64,000 nt of DNA from an uncultured Gammaproteobacteria bacterium (GTDB lineage: Bacteria > Pseudomonadota > Gammaproteobacteria > Steroidobacterales > GCA-2729495): NCBI GenBank assembly GCA_937921935.1, contig CAKZWQ010000005.1:1-64000 (forward strand), in the 5' to 3' direction. Positions 17,923 to 26,749 of this stretch are shown piece by piece (position 1 is the stretch's first letter; each line of letters starts with the position of its first letter). Below the pieces are notes generated by a model. It made no database searches and had not been told where the DNA came from. It saw only the letters and a list, made by a program, of their open reading frames with translations. A program made the position numbers and the translations under genes.

Positions 17923-18276
17923 TTGGATACGATTTTTCTTAAGGACCTGCGGATTCCGGCTGTGGTCGGTATCTGGGACTGGGAGCGCGCGGTGCCCCAG
18001 GTGATCAGTATCGACCTGGAAATGGCCGGTGACGTGGCCGCTGCCGCGGCCAAAGATCATATCGATGCCACGCTGGACTATAAGGCTGTCACCAAGCGGG
18101 TCATCGCCTTCGTGGAGGCCTCGCGCTTTCAGCTCATAGAAACCATGGCCGAAGAGATTGCCAAGATCATCCGCGGCGAATTCGACGTGACCTGGGTCAA
18201 AGTGACCATCCACAAGCCTTATGCCATACGCGGCTCCCGCGACGTGGGAATTCAGATCGAACGCGGCAGTCGTTGA
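17923..18276 (+). CDS. folB: Dihydroneopterin aldolase FolB
   Basis: 117 residues from a TTG start with GGA about 8 bases upstream. The ORF-track start at 17782 lies inside tsaD. Family motifs are 'IFLKDLRIPAVVGIWDWER', 'DATLDYKAVTKRV', 'FQLIETMAEEIA' and 'VKVTIHKPYAIRGSRDVGI'. It converts 7,8-dihydroneopterin to 6-hydroxymethyl-dihydropterin in folate synthesis. The stop overlaps the folK ATG (TGATG), so folB and folK are translationally coupled. Confidence 0.94.
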   Translation: MDTIFLKDLRIPAVVGIWDWERAVPQVISIDLEMAGDVAAAAAKDHIDATLDYKAVTKRVIAFVEASRFQLIETMAEEIAKIIRGEFDVTWVKVTIHKPYAIRGSRDVGIQIERGSR

Positions 18277-18788
18277 TGAGCACCGCGCCTGTCGATGTTT
18301 ACGTCAGCGCCGGCAGCAACATACAGCCCGAGGAAAATCTGCAACTGGCGGCCCGGGAACTGACCCGGCGTTTCGGCAGCCTGCGCGTATCCCCCGTCTA
18401 TGAAACAGCTGCTGTGGGCTTCAGCGGGGATGCATTTCTGAACTGTGTGTTCGCCTTTGTCAGCGAGCTGCCGCCGGTCGCGGTGGTGGCAGTCCTGGAG
18501 GAGTTGCACGAACTGGCGGGTCGCGTGCGGGGCGCCGGGTCCTTTTCTCCCCGGACCCTTGATCTGGATCTGTTGCTTTACGGCGACCTGATCATGCCTG
18601 AGCGACCGGTGCGAGTGCCCCGTGATGACATCACGCAGTACGCCTTTGTGCTGCGTCCCCTGGCCGATCTGGCGCCGGCTCTTCGCCATCCGGTGCTGGG
18701 CGTGACCATCGCTCAATTATGGGCTGAATTTCCCGGGCGGGATGAGCCTATGGAGCGCGTCATGCTGCCCCTGGACAAGGCAGTCTGA
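18276..18788 (+). CDS. folK: 6-hydroxymethyl-dihydropterin pyrophosphokinase FolK
   Basis: 170 residues. It transfers pyrophosphate from ATP to the FolB product. Motifs are 'VYVSAGSNIQPEENL', 'VYETAAVGF', 'FLNCVFAF' and 'RTLDLDLLLYGD', with the two catalytic Asp in the last. It starts at the ATG overlapping the folB stop and converges on the pteridine reductase gene with one base between the stops. With that gene it forms a small pterin/folate group. Confidence 0.95.
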   Translation: MSTAPVDVYVSAGSNIQPEENLQLAARELTRRFGSLRVSPVYETAAVGFSGDAFLNCVFAFVSELPPVAVVAVLEELHELAGRVRGAGSFSPRTLDLDLLLYGDLIMPERPVRVPRDDITQYAFVLRPLADLAPALRHPVLGVTIAQLWAEFPGRDEPMERVMLPLDKAV

Positions 18789-18789
18789 G

Positions 18790-19545
18790 TTACCAGCCGA
18801 TGCTGCGGCCGCCGTCCACCGCGATGATCTGGCCGGTCACGTAGTGTGCGTCGCGGACCAGGTAGAGCACACAGTCGGCTATGTCCTGGGGCTCGCCGGC
18901 CCGTCGCAATGGTATTTGTTTCAGGATGCTGTCCCGGGTCTTGTCCGTCATGCCATCCTCCGGCCAGAGAATCGCGCCCGGGGAAACGCCATTAACGCGC
19001 ACCGCCGGGGCCAGGTCCCGCGCCAGGGTGCGGGTCAACATGGCCAGCGCTGCTTTGGCCGGACCATAAATGGTGTGATGTTTGAGGGGCCGCGTGGAAT
19101 GAATGTCGACAATATTCACGATGCAGCCGCTGTTGGCTGCCAGTTGCGGTGCGGCGGCCTTGCTCAGAAACAGGGGCGCCTTGAGATTGGTCCCCATCAG
19201 GTCTTCCCAGTGATCCGCGGTAATGTCTTCCAGGGGCGTGGGATAAAAAGTCGACGCGTTATTGACCAGGATATCCAGCCGGCCCGTTTGCTCGAGAGTT
19301 GCGCTGACGATTCCGTCGAGATCTTCGGCAACCAGCAGGTCACCGCGCACGATGATGGCCGAGTCAGCGCGCAGGCTGTTGAGTTCGGCTGCCAGGTTTT
19401 CAGCCGGCTCTGCCGAACCGCGATAGTGGATGGCCACGCCCGCGCCCGCGCTATGGAGCGTGCGCGCGATGGTGGCACCGATGCGCTTGCCGGCGCCGGT
19501 GATCAGGGCCCAGCGGCCCGCGAGTGTGTGTTGAGCTGTTTCCAT
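18790..19545 (-). CDS. Pteridine reductase-like short-chain dehydrogenase
   Basis: 251 residues, an SDR with cofactor motif 'LITGAGKRIGATIA', 'NNASTFYPTP' and catalytic 'YGPAK' (Tyr and Lys of YxxxK). 'GAGKRIG' and 'NNASTFYPTP' are features of the pteridine reductase branch (PTR1/FolM-like), which reduces dihydrobiopterin or dihydrofolate with NADPH. The position beside folB and folK supports a folate or pterin substrate. Substrate assignment remains family-level. It is transcribed towards folK. Confidence 0.82.
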   Translation of the reverse strand: METAQHTLAGRWALITGAGKRIGATIARTLHSAGAGVAIHYRGSAEPAENLAAELNSLRADSAIIVRGDLLVAEDLDGIVSATLEQTGRLDILVNNASTFYPTPLEDITADHWEDLMGTNLKAPLFLSKAAAPQLAANSGCIVNIVDIHSTRPLKHHTIYGPAKAALAMLTRTLARDLAPAVRVNGVSPGAILWPEDGMTDKTRDSILKQIPLRRAGEPQDIADCVLYLVRDAHYVTGQIIAVDGGRSIGW

Positions 19546-19610
19546 TGGGTGCGATCTGAGCCTGCGTCGCGAAGGCCGGTACGATAACCGCCCAGCGAAG
19601 CCAATGCATC

Positions 19611-20756
19611 ATGCCTTCATCATTTGATTTACCCGAGCCTGGCCCTCAGGCACAGGCTGCAAGCCGTTCCCTCAGCGAGCTGATTCGCCGCCGCGTGGTC
19701 GCAGCCGGCGGGTGGTTAAGTTTCGCCGACTATATGGAGCTGGCTCTTTACGCCCCGGGGCTGGGTTATTACAGCGGCGGCGCCCGGGTTTTCGGTGCTG
19801 CGGGCGATTTCGTGACCGCGCCGGAACTCAACGCCGATTTCGCGCAGGCGGTGGCGCGCGCGGTTGCCCCGGTACTGCGTGACGGCGACACCATCCTGGA
19901 GCTGGGTGCCGGTACCGGTGAACTGGCTGCCGACCTGCTCACTGCCTTGCGGGAAATGCGCGGGCCTGCAGTGCACTATCAAATCCTCGAGCGCAGCGGT
20001 GAGTTGCGCGACCGCCAGGCCCGTCGCCTCGGTGATTTCGATGTGCAGTGGCTCGATGCCCTGCCTGCGCCGGGCTTATGCGGCGTCATCCTGGCCAATG
20101 AAGTGCTGGATGCCTTGCCGGTCACCTGTTTCCAGTCCACGGCTGCCGGTGTGGCTGAACGGGGTGTGACCGCGGGGAAGGGTGGCCTGGAGTGGGCGCT
20201 GCGGCCGGCGGATGCCGCGGTGCGCGAGCAAGTCAGTCGCTGCCAGGCCAGCGCGGGCTCGCCGTGGCCGGCAGATTACCGCTCCGAGTTCTGTCCGTCT
20301 GCGGCCGCCTGGGTGCGGAGTCTGGCCGAGGTCCTGGAGCGCGGGCTGCTGCTGTTTTTCGACTATGGCCTGCCGGCGCGCGAGTACTACCATCCCGATC
20401 GCCGCGACGGGAGCCTGCTTTGTCACTATCGGCAGCGGGCCCATGAGAACCCTTTTTTCTGGCCAGGCTTGCAGGACATCACGGCCTGGGTCGACTTCAC
20501 GGCCGTCGCCGCGGCGGGCATCGACGCCGGTCTTCAGCTGACGGCCTATACAACCCAGGCGCACTTTCTGCTGGCCAATGGCGTGCTGGACGGACCGCCT
20601 GATGCAGACCCTCTGCAACAGGCCAGGCGGGCATCGGCTTTACGCCAACTGCTGCTGCCCGGTGAGATGGGCGAGAAGTTCAAATTGCTGGCCCTGGGGC
20701 GGGATCTGGCGCCGGAGCCGCTGGCGGTGGGCCGTGATCTGCGACATCGTTTGTAG
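19611..20756 (+). CDS. SAM-dependent methyltransferase, MidA/NDUFAF7 family
   Basis: 381 residues of the COG1565 (DUF185) family. Motifs are 'LYAPGLGYYSGGARVFGAAG', 'GDFVTAPEL', the SAM site 'ILELGAGTGELAADLL', 'ANEVLDALPV' and 'FFDYGLPAREYYHPDRRDGS'. The mitochondrial relative NDUFAF7 methylates an arginine of a complex I subunit. The bacterial role is presumed similar but unproven. It begins 65 bases from the divergent pteridine reductase gene and precedes uppP by 54 bases. Confidence 0.88.
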   Translation: MPSSFDLPEPGPQAQAASRSLSELIRRRVVAAGGWLSFADYMELALYAPGLGYYSGGARVFGAAGDFVTAPELNADFAQAVARAVAPVLRDGDTILELGAGTGELAADLLTALREMRGPAVHYQILERSGELRDRQARRLGDFDVQWLDALPAPGLCGVILANEVLDALPVTCFQSTAAGVAERGVTAGKGGLEWALRPADAAVREQVSRCQASAGSPWPADYRSEFCPSAAAWVRSLAEVLERGLLLFFDYGLPAREYYHPDRRDGSLLCHYRQRAHENPFFWPGLQDITAWVDFTAVAAAGIDAGLQLTAYTTQAHFLLANGVLDGPPDADPLQQARRASALRQLLLPGEMGEKFKLLALGRDLAPEPLAVGRDLRHRL

Positions 20757-20810
20757 CTAGGCAGGCGATGCTTCGGTTAGGGTTGCCGCCGGCAAAGGTG
20801 CGGAGTTCGC

Positions 20811-21611
20811 GTGGATAGTTTGCAAGCCATCATTCTGGCGCTGGTTCAGGGGCTGACGGAATTCCTGCCCGTATCCAGCTCCGCGCACCTGATTCTCGTG
20901 CCGCGTCTGCTGGGCTGGCCTGATCAGGGCCTGGCCTTTGATGTGGCTGTGCATCTGGGCACGCTGATGGCGGTAGTTTTCTATTTTCGGCACGAGCTGA
21001 TCACCATTATTAGTGCGTGGACTCTCTCCCTTGCCCGCCGGGAGCATGATGCCCGGGCAGCACAGCTTGGCTGGACCTTGGTGGCCGCGACGCTGCCGTT
21101 GATTGCCGCCGGTTTCCTGCTGGAAGAACTTATCTCTACAAGCCTGCGTTCGCCCCTGGTGATCGCGGCTGCCACGGCTTTATTCGGTGTGCTGCTGTGG
21201 GTTGCTGATCGGCGGCCTGATCAGGTTGCCCGGCTCACCGCCGTCGGCTTTAAAGCGGGCCTGTTGATTGGCGTAGCCCAGGTATTCGCTCTGATACCCG
21301 GTACCTCGCGTTCCGGTGTCACCATGACGGCCGGGCTAGCCCTTGGTCTGGACCGCGAGACTGCTGCCCGGTTTTCTTTCCTGCTGTCGATTCCGGCGAT
21401 TGCCGGCGCCGCGGTCCTGGAGCTGGTTGAACTGGCCCAGAGCAGTGGGCCTGTCCCCTGGTCAGAGATTGCGCTGGGTCTGGTGGTGGCGGCTATCAGC
21501 GCGTGGCTGTGTATCCGGGTGTTCCTTGCCGCGATTGAGAAAATCGGCATGTTGCCCTTCGTGTTTTATCGCCTGGCCCTGGCCGTGGTGATCGTGCTGC
21601 TTTTTATCTGA
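20811..21611 (+). CDS. uppP: Undecaprenyl-diphosphatase UppP (BacA)
   Basis: 266 residues from a GTG start ('MDSLQAIILALVQGLTEFLP'), with about eight membrane segments. Catalytic motifs are the Glu-rich 'QGLTEFLPVSSSAHL' and 'PGTSRSGVTM'. It dephosphorylates undecaprenyl diphosphate on the periplasmic side to recycle the lipid carrier for peptidoglycan and other surface polymers. It converges with cca, about 50 bases apart. Confidence 0.95.
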   Translation: MDSLQAIILALVQGLTEFLPVSSSAHLILVPRLLGWPDQGLAFDVAVHLGTLMAVVFYFRHELITIISAWTLSLARREHDARAAQLGWTLVAATLPLIAAGFLLEELISTSLRSPLVIAAATALFGVLLWVADRRPDQVARLTAVGFKAGLLIGVAQVFALIPGTSRSGVTMTAGLALGLDRETAARFSFLLSIPAIAGAAVLELVELAQSSGPVPWSEIALGLVVAAISAWLCIRVFLAAIEKIGMLPFVFYRLALAVVIVLLFI

Positions 21612-21662
21612 TTGTTTGAGGTCCTTAGCTGAGCCAAGCGCGTCGATGGCGTGGCTTGCAAC

Positions 21663-22880
21663 TTAGTCGCCCAGGGCGGCAATGGCGGCGCAACGGGCTT
21701 CCCGTAGCGCGTCACCCACGGCCGGGCCTGCCAGGTTTTTGTTTGGCAGGTGTTCAACCCGCACCGCCGCTGCCGCCGCACGGGCGCGCCGCAAGCGCTC
21801 TGCCTGGGGATAGGGCCGCTCCTCAAAGCCTGTCCGGCCCCGGGCATCTGCTTCGCAGGCCAGCAGAAACTCGGCAAACATCTCGGGGCGTCGCAAGGCG
21901 TCCACGCCCTCCAGAAGTTTCAGGGTCGTGGCGGGGCGCAGTTCCGCAGCCCGGTGGCACAGGGTGTGATAACAGGCGACATGCTCGGCCAGTTCGCGAT
22001 AGCGCCGGGGCACACCCAGGCGCTTGGAAACCAGCCGCACCAGTTCCAGACTGCGCCGCTCGTGATCAGGATGACTGGGCCAATGCGCCTGCGCCGTGGT
22101 GCCTTTGCCCAGATCGTGCATCAGCACGGCGAAGCGCACCTGGCGGCTGGTGCCCATGCGCGCAGCCTGCTGCAGGGCCAGCATCACGTGCACGCCGGTA
22201 TCTACCTCAGGGTGGTGTTTCGGGGGCTGGGGTACACCGTACAAGGCTTCGAGTTCCGGATAGAGCACTGCCAGGGCGCCGCAGTCGCGCAGTACCGCAA
22301 AGAATACTTCGGGATGCTCGCTGCCCAGGGCCCGGTCTGTTTCTTTCCAGACGCGCTCCGCTACCAGGGCTGAGGTTTCCCCGGCCGCTACCATGGCGCT
22401 GAGTAGTTCGCGCGTTTCATCCGCGATGCGAAAGTTGAATGGGCGAAAGCGGGCCGCAAAACGAGCCACGCGCAGGATGCGCACGGGATCTTCCCGGAAT
22501 GCATCGGAAACATGTCGCAGCACGCGGTCGGCAATGTCGCGCTGACCGCCGTAAGGGTCGATCAGCTGGCCATCCTCAGCTTCGGCAATCGCGTTAATGG
22601 TGAGATCCCGGCGCTGCAGATCCTCTTCCAGAGTCACCGTTGGGTCGGCGCAGACCTCGAAACCCAGGTAGCCCGGACCTGTCTTGCGCTCCGTGCGCGC
22701 CAGGGCGTATTCCTCGCCGGTATCCGGGTGCAGGAATACCGGAAAGCTGCGACCGACACGCCGATAGCCGGCCGCTTCCAGTTCGGCCGGGGTGGCGCCC
22801 ACCACGACCCAGTCCCGCTCGGCTGTCATTTCTCCGAGCAGACGGTCGCGAACGGCACCACCAACGAGATAAGTCTGCAT
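21663..22880 (-). CDS. cca: Multifunctional CCA tRNA nucleotidyltransferase
   Basis: 405 residues, class II CCA-adding enzyme of the gammaproteobacterial type. The N-terminal nucleotidyltransferase shows '[13 protein letters not shown]', '[10 protein letters not shown]' and '[16 protein letters not shown]'. A C-terminal HD domain shows '[13 protein letters not shown]', the phosphohydrolase part present in the long form. It builds or repairs the CCA end of tRNAs. The CAU tRNA in this window does not encode CCA, so the enzyme is needed for maturation and not only repair. Confidence 0.95.
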   Translation of the reverse strand: MQTYLVGGAVRDRLLGEMTAERDWVVVGATPAELEAAGYRRVGRSFPVFLHPDTGEEYALARTERKTGPGYLGFEVCADPTVTLEEDLQRRDLTINAIAEAEDGQLIDPYGGQRDIADRVLRHVSDAFREDPVRILRVARFAARFRPFNFRIADETRELLSAMVAAGETSALVAERVWKETDRALGSEHPEVFFAVLRDCGALAVLYPELEALYGVPQPPKHHPEVDTGVHVMLALQQAARMGTSRQVRFAVLMHDLGKGTTAQAHWPSHPDHERRSLELVRLVSKRLGVPRRYRELAEHVACYHTLCHRAAELRPATTLKLLEGVDALRRPEMFAEFLLACEADARGRTGFEERPYPQAERLRRARAAAAAVRVEHLPNKNLAGPAVGDALREARCAAIAALGD

Positions 22881-22930
22881 GGCTTCATTCTAGTGAATCC
22901 CGCTTGGCCGCGAAGCGCCTTCCTGTAACC

Positions 22931-24064
22931 ATGGCCGGCATGCGTCGGCGTTTATGGCAACTGGCCCTGTTAGTTCTTGGCTGCTGGACTCTGTCCGGCT
23001 GCGGTCTGGGCTATTACTGGCAGGCTGCCCGGGGACACCTGGAGCTCATGGATCAGCGCGAACCGGTTGCGCAAGTGGTCGCTGATCCCGCTACACCAGC
23101 CAGTACCCGCGATCAGCTTGAATACGCGCAGGCGGCTCTGGCCTTTGCCCACAGCGAGCTGGGCTTGCCCGACAACGGCAGTTACCAGCAGTACGCCGCT
23201 ATCGACCGGGACGCGGTGGTCTGGAATGTAGTGGCGGCGCCGGCCTTTTCCCTGGAGCCGCGCGTGTGGTGTTTTCCCGTGGCGGGTTGCGTGAGCTACC
23301 GCGGCTATTTCAAACAGGCCGCGGCCGAGGATTTTGCCCGCGGATTGCGCGAGCGTGGTGACGACATCTATGTGGGCGGGGTGAGAGCCTATTCCACCCT
23401 GGGCCGCTTCGCTGATCCTCTGACCAGCCCCATGCTGACATTGGCGGACTATCGACTGGCCGGACTCCTGTTTCATGAGCTGGCCCATCAGCAGGTCTAT
23501 TTGCCGGGGGATACCGTCTTCAACGAGTCCTTTGCCAGTGCCGTGGAACAGGCCGGCATGCGGCGCTGGCTGACAGCCCGCGAGGAGACGGCCGCGCGCT
23601 GCGATTATGAGCGCTGGCTGAGCCGTCGGGACAAGGTGCGGCAAATTCTGGCGCGCAGCCGGGCCAGGCTGTCAGCCCTGTATCTGGACAGCGCTGAGCC
23701 TGCGGTGACCAGGCAAGCCAAGGCTGCGGCGCTGCAGTCTCTGCGGGATGACTATCAGGCCTTGCGTGACCAGTGGCCCGGGCCGCCCTATTTCGATGGC
23801 TGGTTCGGCGCCGGGCTGAATAACGCGAGCCTGGCGGCACTGGCGGCGTATGATCAGTGGGTGCCGTCATTTTTCGCTTTGCTCAAGCGCCATGACGGTG
23901 AGCTGCCGGCTTTCTATGCGGCTGTCCAGGTACTGGCTGATGCGGATGCCCAGGTGCGCGAGGCAGAGCTTGCCGCCCTGGCCCGGGATCAGATCAGTCA
24001 GCCGGCACCGCTGGATAATTGCGCGACGAAGCAGGCGGCAAGCCAAGACAAGCCGCCAGGTTGA
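22931..24064 (+). CDS. Predicted aminopeptidase (COG4324) lipoprotein
   Basis: 377 residues from the ATG at 22931 ('MAGMRRRLWQLALL'). The ORF-track start at 22640 lies inside the opposite-strand cca gene. A lipoprotein signal ends in 'LSGC'. The zinc-peptidase motif 'FHELAHQ' (HExxH) lies near residue 180, with the downstream glutamate in 'FNESFASAVEQAG'. The family is annotated as aminopeptidase from its motif and has little experimental support. The last 71 bases overlap the converging NDUFA9-like gene. Confidence 0.82.
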   Translation: MAGMRRRLWQLALLVLGCWTLSGCGLGYYWQAARGHLELMDQREPVAQVVADPATPASTRDQLEYAQAALAFAHSELGLPDNGSYQQYAAIDRDAVVWNVVAAPAFSLEPRVWCFPVAGCVSYRGYFKQAAAEDFARGLRERGDDIYVGGVRAYSTLGRFADPLTSPMLTLADYRLAGLLFHELAHQQVYLPGDTVFNESFASAVEQAGMRRWLTAREETAARCDYERWLSRRDKVRQILARSRARLSALYLDSAEPAVTRQAKAAALQSLRDDYQALRDQWPGPPYFDGWFGAGLNNASLAALAAYDQWVPSFFALLKRHDGELPAFYAAVQVLADADAQVREAELAALARDQISQPAPLDNCATKQAASQDKPPG

Positions 24065-24965
24065 GCTCAAGGGAGCGCGGCCGAATACCGAGCTCCGCGC
24101 AGCCGTTGCTGCGGCAGATACTGGGTACGCTCAGGGACCGGTAGTTGTCCAGGGTGAAAAGCTTGCCCGGCAAGCGTTCCAGTATTCGCGCCTGCAGCCT
24201 TGCCAGGCTATCCGGCAGGCCAATGATCAGGCGTTTCTTTCCCGTGACCTCGCTGATCATCTGCACCAGTTCCCTCAGGCTGTAGGCTTCCGGCCCGCAA
24301 ATTTCGAAGGTTCGGCCATCGGTGGCCGGGTCATCCAGGGCTTTGGCCACCGCCAGGGCGACGTCATCCACATGCACCGGGGCAAAGCGAGCATCGGGAC
24401 AGGCCAGGGGCATGGCCAGGGGCATAAGGCCCAGCAAGTCGGCAAAGCGATTCAAAAACGAATCACCGGGGCCGAAGATCACCGACGGCTGCAGAATGGT
24501 CCAGCGGAGTTTTTCGGCGTCGGCAATATGCTGTTCAGCCACGCCCTTTGACCGCAGGTAATGGCTGGGGCCCTGTTTGGCATCAGCCTTTAGCCCGCTG
24601 ATCTGAACCAGTTTGTCTACCTTAGCTGCTTCGCAGGCAGTGACAAGTTTACGGGCCAGTTCCGCGTGAGCGTGCATGAAGCCCTGACCGTCAAACCCGC
24701 TTTCGTTGAGAATGCCCACGAGGTTCACGGCAGCATCGCAGCCGTTTAGCAGTTGCGCCAGGGTAGCCGGGTCATGCACGTCAGCGCTCAACAGGCGCGC
24801 ATCAGGCAGCACCTTGAGGTGCCGTGCCCGCTCTGGATGGCGCGTTGGCAGGCGCAGTTGATACCCGGCGGCAGCCAGATGGGCCGCCACCCGCGAACCG
24901 ACGAAGCCGGTCCCGCCCAGCACGCAAAGGGTGCGGGCGGACCGGTTTAGGGCTGCCTCAGGCAT
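23994..24965 (-). CDS. NAD(P)-binding protein of the complex I NDUFA9-like family
   Basis: 323 residues, an atypical/extended SDR with nucleotide-binding 'LCVLGGTGFVGSRVAAHL', then 'DAAVNLVGIL', 'LVQISGLKAD', 'SHYLRSKGVAE' and 'LQPSVIFGPGDSF'. This is the NDUFA9-like branch, relatives of an accessory subunit of mitochondrial complex I. In bacteria its partners are unknown and catalysis is not shown. The SDR lysine is retained in 'YLRSK'. It follows the DegQ-like gene by 11 bases on the same strand. Confidence 0.85.
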   Translation of the reverse strand: MPEAALNRSARTLCVLGGTGFVGSRVAAHLAAAGYQLRLPTRHPERARHLKVLPDARLLSADVHDPATLAQLLNGCDAAVNLVGILNESGFDGQGFMHAHAELARKLVTACEAAKVDKLVQISGLKADAKQGPSHYLRSKGVAEQHIADAEKLRWTILQPSVIFGPGDSFLNRFADLLGLMPLAMPLACPDARFAPVHVDDVALAVAKALDDPATDGRTFEICGPEAYSLRELVQMISEVTGKKRLIIGLPDSLARLQARILERLPGKLFTLDNYRSLSVPSICRSNGCAELGIRPRSLELNLAACLGLPPASSRNYPAVPAD

Positions 24966-24976
24966 GGCCCGTTTTG

Positions 24977-26350
24977 TCAGCGGACCTGCAGCAAGAGGTT
25001 TCTGCTGCCACGCCGGATACCCACGATCAGCACGTCCTGACCATCCGCGCGTGTCTTGAGCTCCTCGGTGGACCGCACGCGCACGCGATTGACTGTGACG
25101 ATCAGATCGCCTTCCTCAAGCCCGCGCATCGCCGCCGGGCTGCCCGGCTGCACGCCATCTATGCGCACGCCGCCATTGCCCAGTCCGGGGATTTCCTCGC
25201 TGAAATCGACGATTTCCGCCCCGGCCAGGGCCGGATGAATGTCTTCAGCAGAAATTTGCACGGTGGAGCTCAGCTCGGTGAGAGTCGCGGTGAAGCGTTT
25301 GCTATTGCCGTCGCGCAGTGCCTCGACCTTGACCTGATCGCCGCTGCGTCGCAGGCCGATGGTCGTGCGCAAATCGTTGGCACTGCCAATGGTCTCGCCA
25401 TCGACCTTGGTGATGACATCACCGGCCTGGATGCCGGCAGCTTCTGCAGCGGAGTCGACCGTAACTTCTTCCACCAGGGCGCCTTCCACATCTGCATCCA
25501 TGCCATAGGCTTCGGCCGTGTCGGCATTAAAATCACTGATGCGAACACCCAGCAGTCCACGCCGTACCTCACCGAATTCAATGAGCTGGGCCATGATGGA
25601 TTTGGCAATGTTGACTGGAATGGCGAAACCGATGCCGATGTTGCCGCCGCTATTACTGAAAATGGCGGAGTTCACGCCGATGAGTTCGCCACTCAGGTTA
25701 ACCAGTGCACCGCCCGAGTTGCCCGGGTTGATGGAAGCGTCGGTCTGAATGAAATCCTCGTAGCCGTCACGGCTGATGCCCTGCCTGCCCAGGGCACTGA
25801 CGATGCCCGATGTCACTGTGTGCTGCAGGCCGAAGGGATTACCAATGGCCAGCACGAAATCACCTACCTGAAGGCGTTCCGAATTGCCCAGGGCCATGGA
25901 CGTCAGATTCTTGGTTTCGGTAACCTGCAGGACCGCGATATCGGTGCCTGGATCCGAGCCGATGATGGTGGCCTCCAGGACCCGGTCATCGATCAGCGTA
26001 ACTTCGATCTTGTCTGCGTTCTCCACTACATGGTGATTGGTGATGATGTAGCCCTTCGCCGCATCAATGATGACGCCGGAGCCGGCACTGCGGACCGGGC
26101 GTTGCTGGCGTTGCTCAGGCACACCAAAAAAGCGGCGGAAGAAGGGATCCTGCATGAGCGGGTTGGGCTGCGCCTCGCGCGTACCCTGGGTCGCGATATT
26201 GACCACCGCGGGGGACACTTCGCTGACCAGCGGGGCCAGGCTGGGGACGTCCTGGTCGCCGACCTTCAGGGGTAAGGCCGCCCAACTGGCTGCTGCCAGC
26301 AGACCGGTGATGGCGAAAACGGCGCAGTGTGAGAAACGTAGCTTCGTCAT
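24977..26350 (-). CDS. degQ: Periplasmic serine endoprotease, DegQ/MucD family
   Basis: 457 residues with a signal peptide of about 24 residues. The trypsin-like domain has the catalytic triad His107 ('ITNHHVV'), Asp137 ('GTDIAVL') and Ser212 ('NPGNSGGAL'). Two PDZ domains follow, near residues 260-355 ('RRGLLGVRI') and 365-455 ('GVRIDGVQPGSPA'). It is a periplasmic quality-control protease/chaperone. The layout matches DegQ or Pseudomonas MucD, and the exact orthologue is not decidable here. No clear sigma-E promoter was seen upstream. Confidence 0.9.
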   Translation of the reverse strand: MTKLRFSHCAVFAITGLLAAASWAALPLKVGDQDVPSLAPLVSEVSPAVVNIATQGTREAQPNPLMQDPFFRRFFGVPEQRQQRPVRSAGSGVIIDAAKGYIITNHHVVENADKIEVTLIDDRVLEATIIGSDPGTDIAVLQVTETKNLTSMALGNSERLQVGDFVLAIGNPFGLQHTVTSGIVSALGRQGISRDGYEDFIQTDASINPGNSGGALVNLSGELIGVNSAIFSNSGGNIGIGFAIPVNIAKSIMAQLIEFGEVRRGLLGVRISDFNADTAEAYGMDADVEGALVEEVTVDSAAEAAGIQAGDVITKVDGETIGSANDLRTTIGLRRSGDQVKVEALRDGNSKRFTATLTELSSTVQISAEDIHPALAGAEIVDFSEEIPGLGNGGVRIDGVQPGSPAAMRGLEEGDLIVTVNRVRVRSTEELKTRADGQDVLIVGIRRGSRNLLLQVR

Positions 26351-26518
26351 TGTTAAAGGCTTCCCAAAAAATTGATTCGTTGAGGCCGAGAATCATAGCG
26401 GTTCAGCGGCAGTGCGGGGGTTCGGACCGTGGCCTGAAGATTCAGTTCCCGGTTAACGGCATTTCCTGATGCCGGCTGGTCCGGGCCTGGCCATGGCGCA
26501 CCGGACACGGGGATTAGC

Positions 26519-26527
26519 TGTGGAAAA
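26519..26527 (-). promoter_or_regulatory. DnaA-box-like site
   Basis: TTTTCCACA on the minus strand fits the DnaA consensus TTWTNCACA exactly. Its position about 170 bases upstream of the nrdJa promoter recalls DnaA control of nrdAB in E. coli. A single 9-mer can occur by chance. Confidence 0.4.
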
Positions 26528-26554
26528 ACTGGGGTTAACCGGGGGGTAGCCTGA

Positions 26555-26570
26555 ACACAAGATGTAGTGG
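26555..26570. promoter_or_regulatory. NrdR-box-like site, distal
   Basis: ACACAAGATGTAGTGG agrees at 13 of 16 positions with the remembered NrdR consensus acaCwAtATaTwGtgt. It lies about 120 bases upstream of the predicted -35 element. NrdR represses ribonucleotide reductase operons when dATP is plentiful. Confidence 0.45.
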
Positions 26571-26691
26571 TCAGAGGAGGGGTCGACCGCAGGGCAGTCA
26601 GCCAAATATTTTTTGCTGACAATTGGCGAAAGTATTCATAAGCTTTTGTTTATAAAGAATTAATAGCTAAAGCGGCAGACCCGGGAAGTCC

Positions 26692-26720
26692 TTGACAGAA
26701 AATTCCCGGAAGCATAATCT
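26692..26720 (+). promoter_or_regulatory. Predicted sigma-70 promoter of nrdJa
   Basis: A perfect -35 TTGACA, a 17-base spacer and -10 TAATCT put transcription start near 26727. That is roughly 190 bases before the preferred nrdJa ATG. It is the best-looking promoter in the window by eye. Confidence 0.65.
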
Positions 26721-26729
26721 AGCTGGCGT

Positions 26730-26749
26730 TGGCACAAGATCTTGTGCCA
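26730..26749. promoter_or_regulatory. Perfect 20-base palindrome, NrdR-like operator
   Basis: TGGCACAAGATCTTGTGCCA is its own reverse complement and begins a few bases after the predicted transcription start, a classic repressor position. Its core GCACAAGATCTTGTGC agrees at 12 of 16 positions with the NrdR box and shares ACAAGAT with the distal site. As RNA it would also form a hairpin. Confidence 0.55.
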
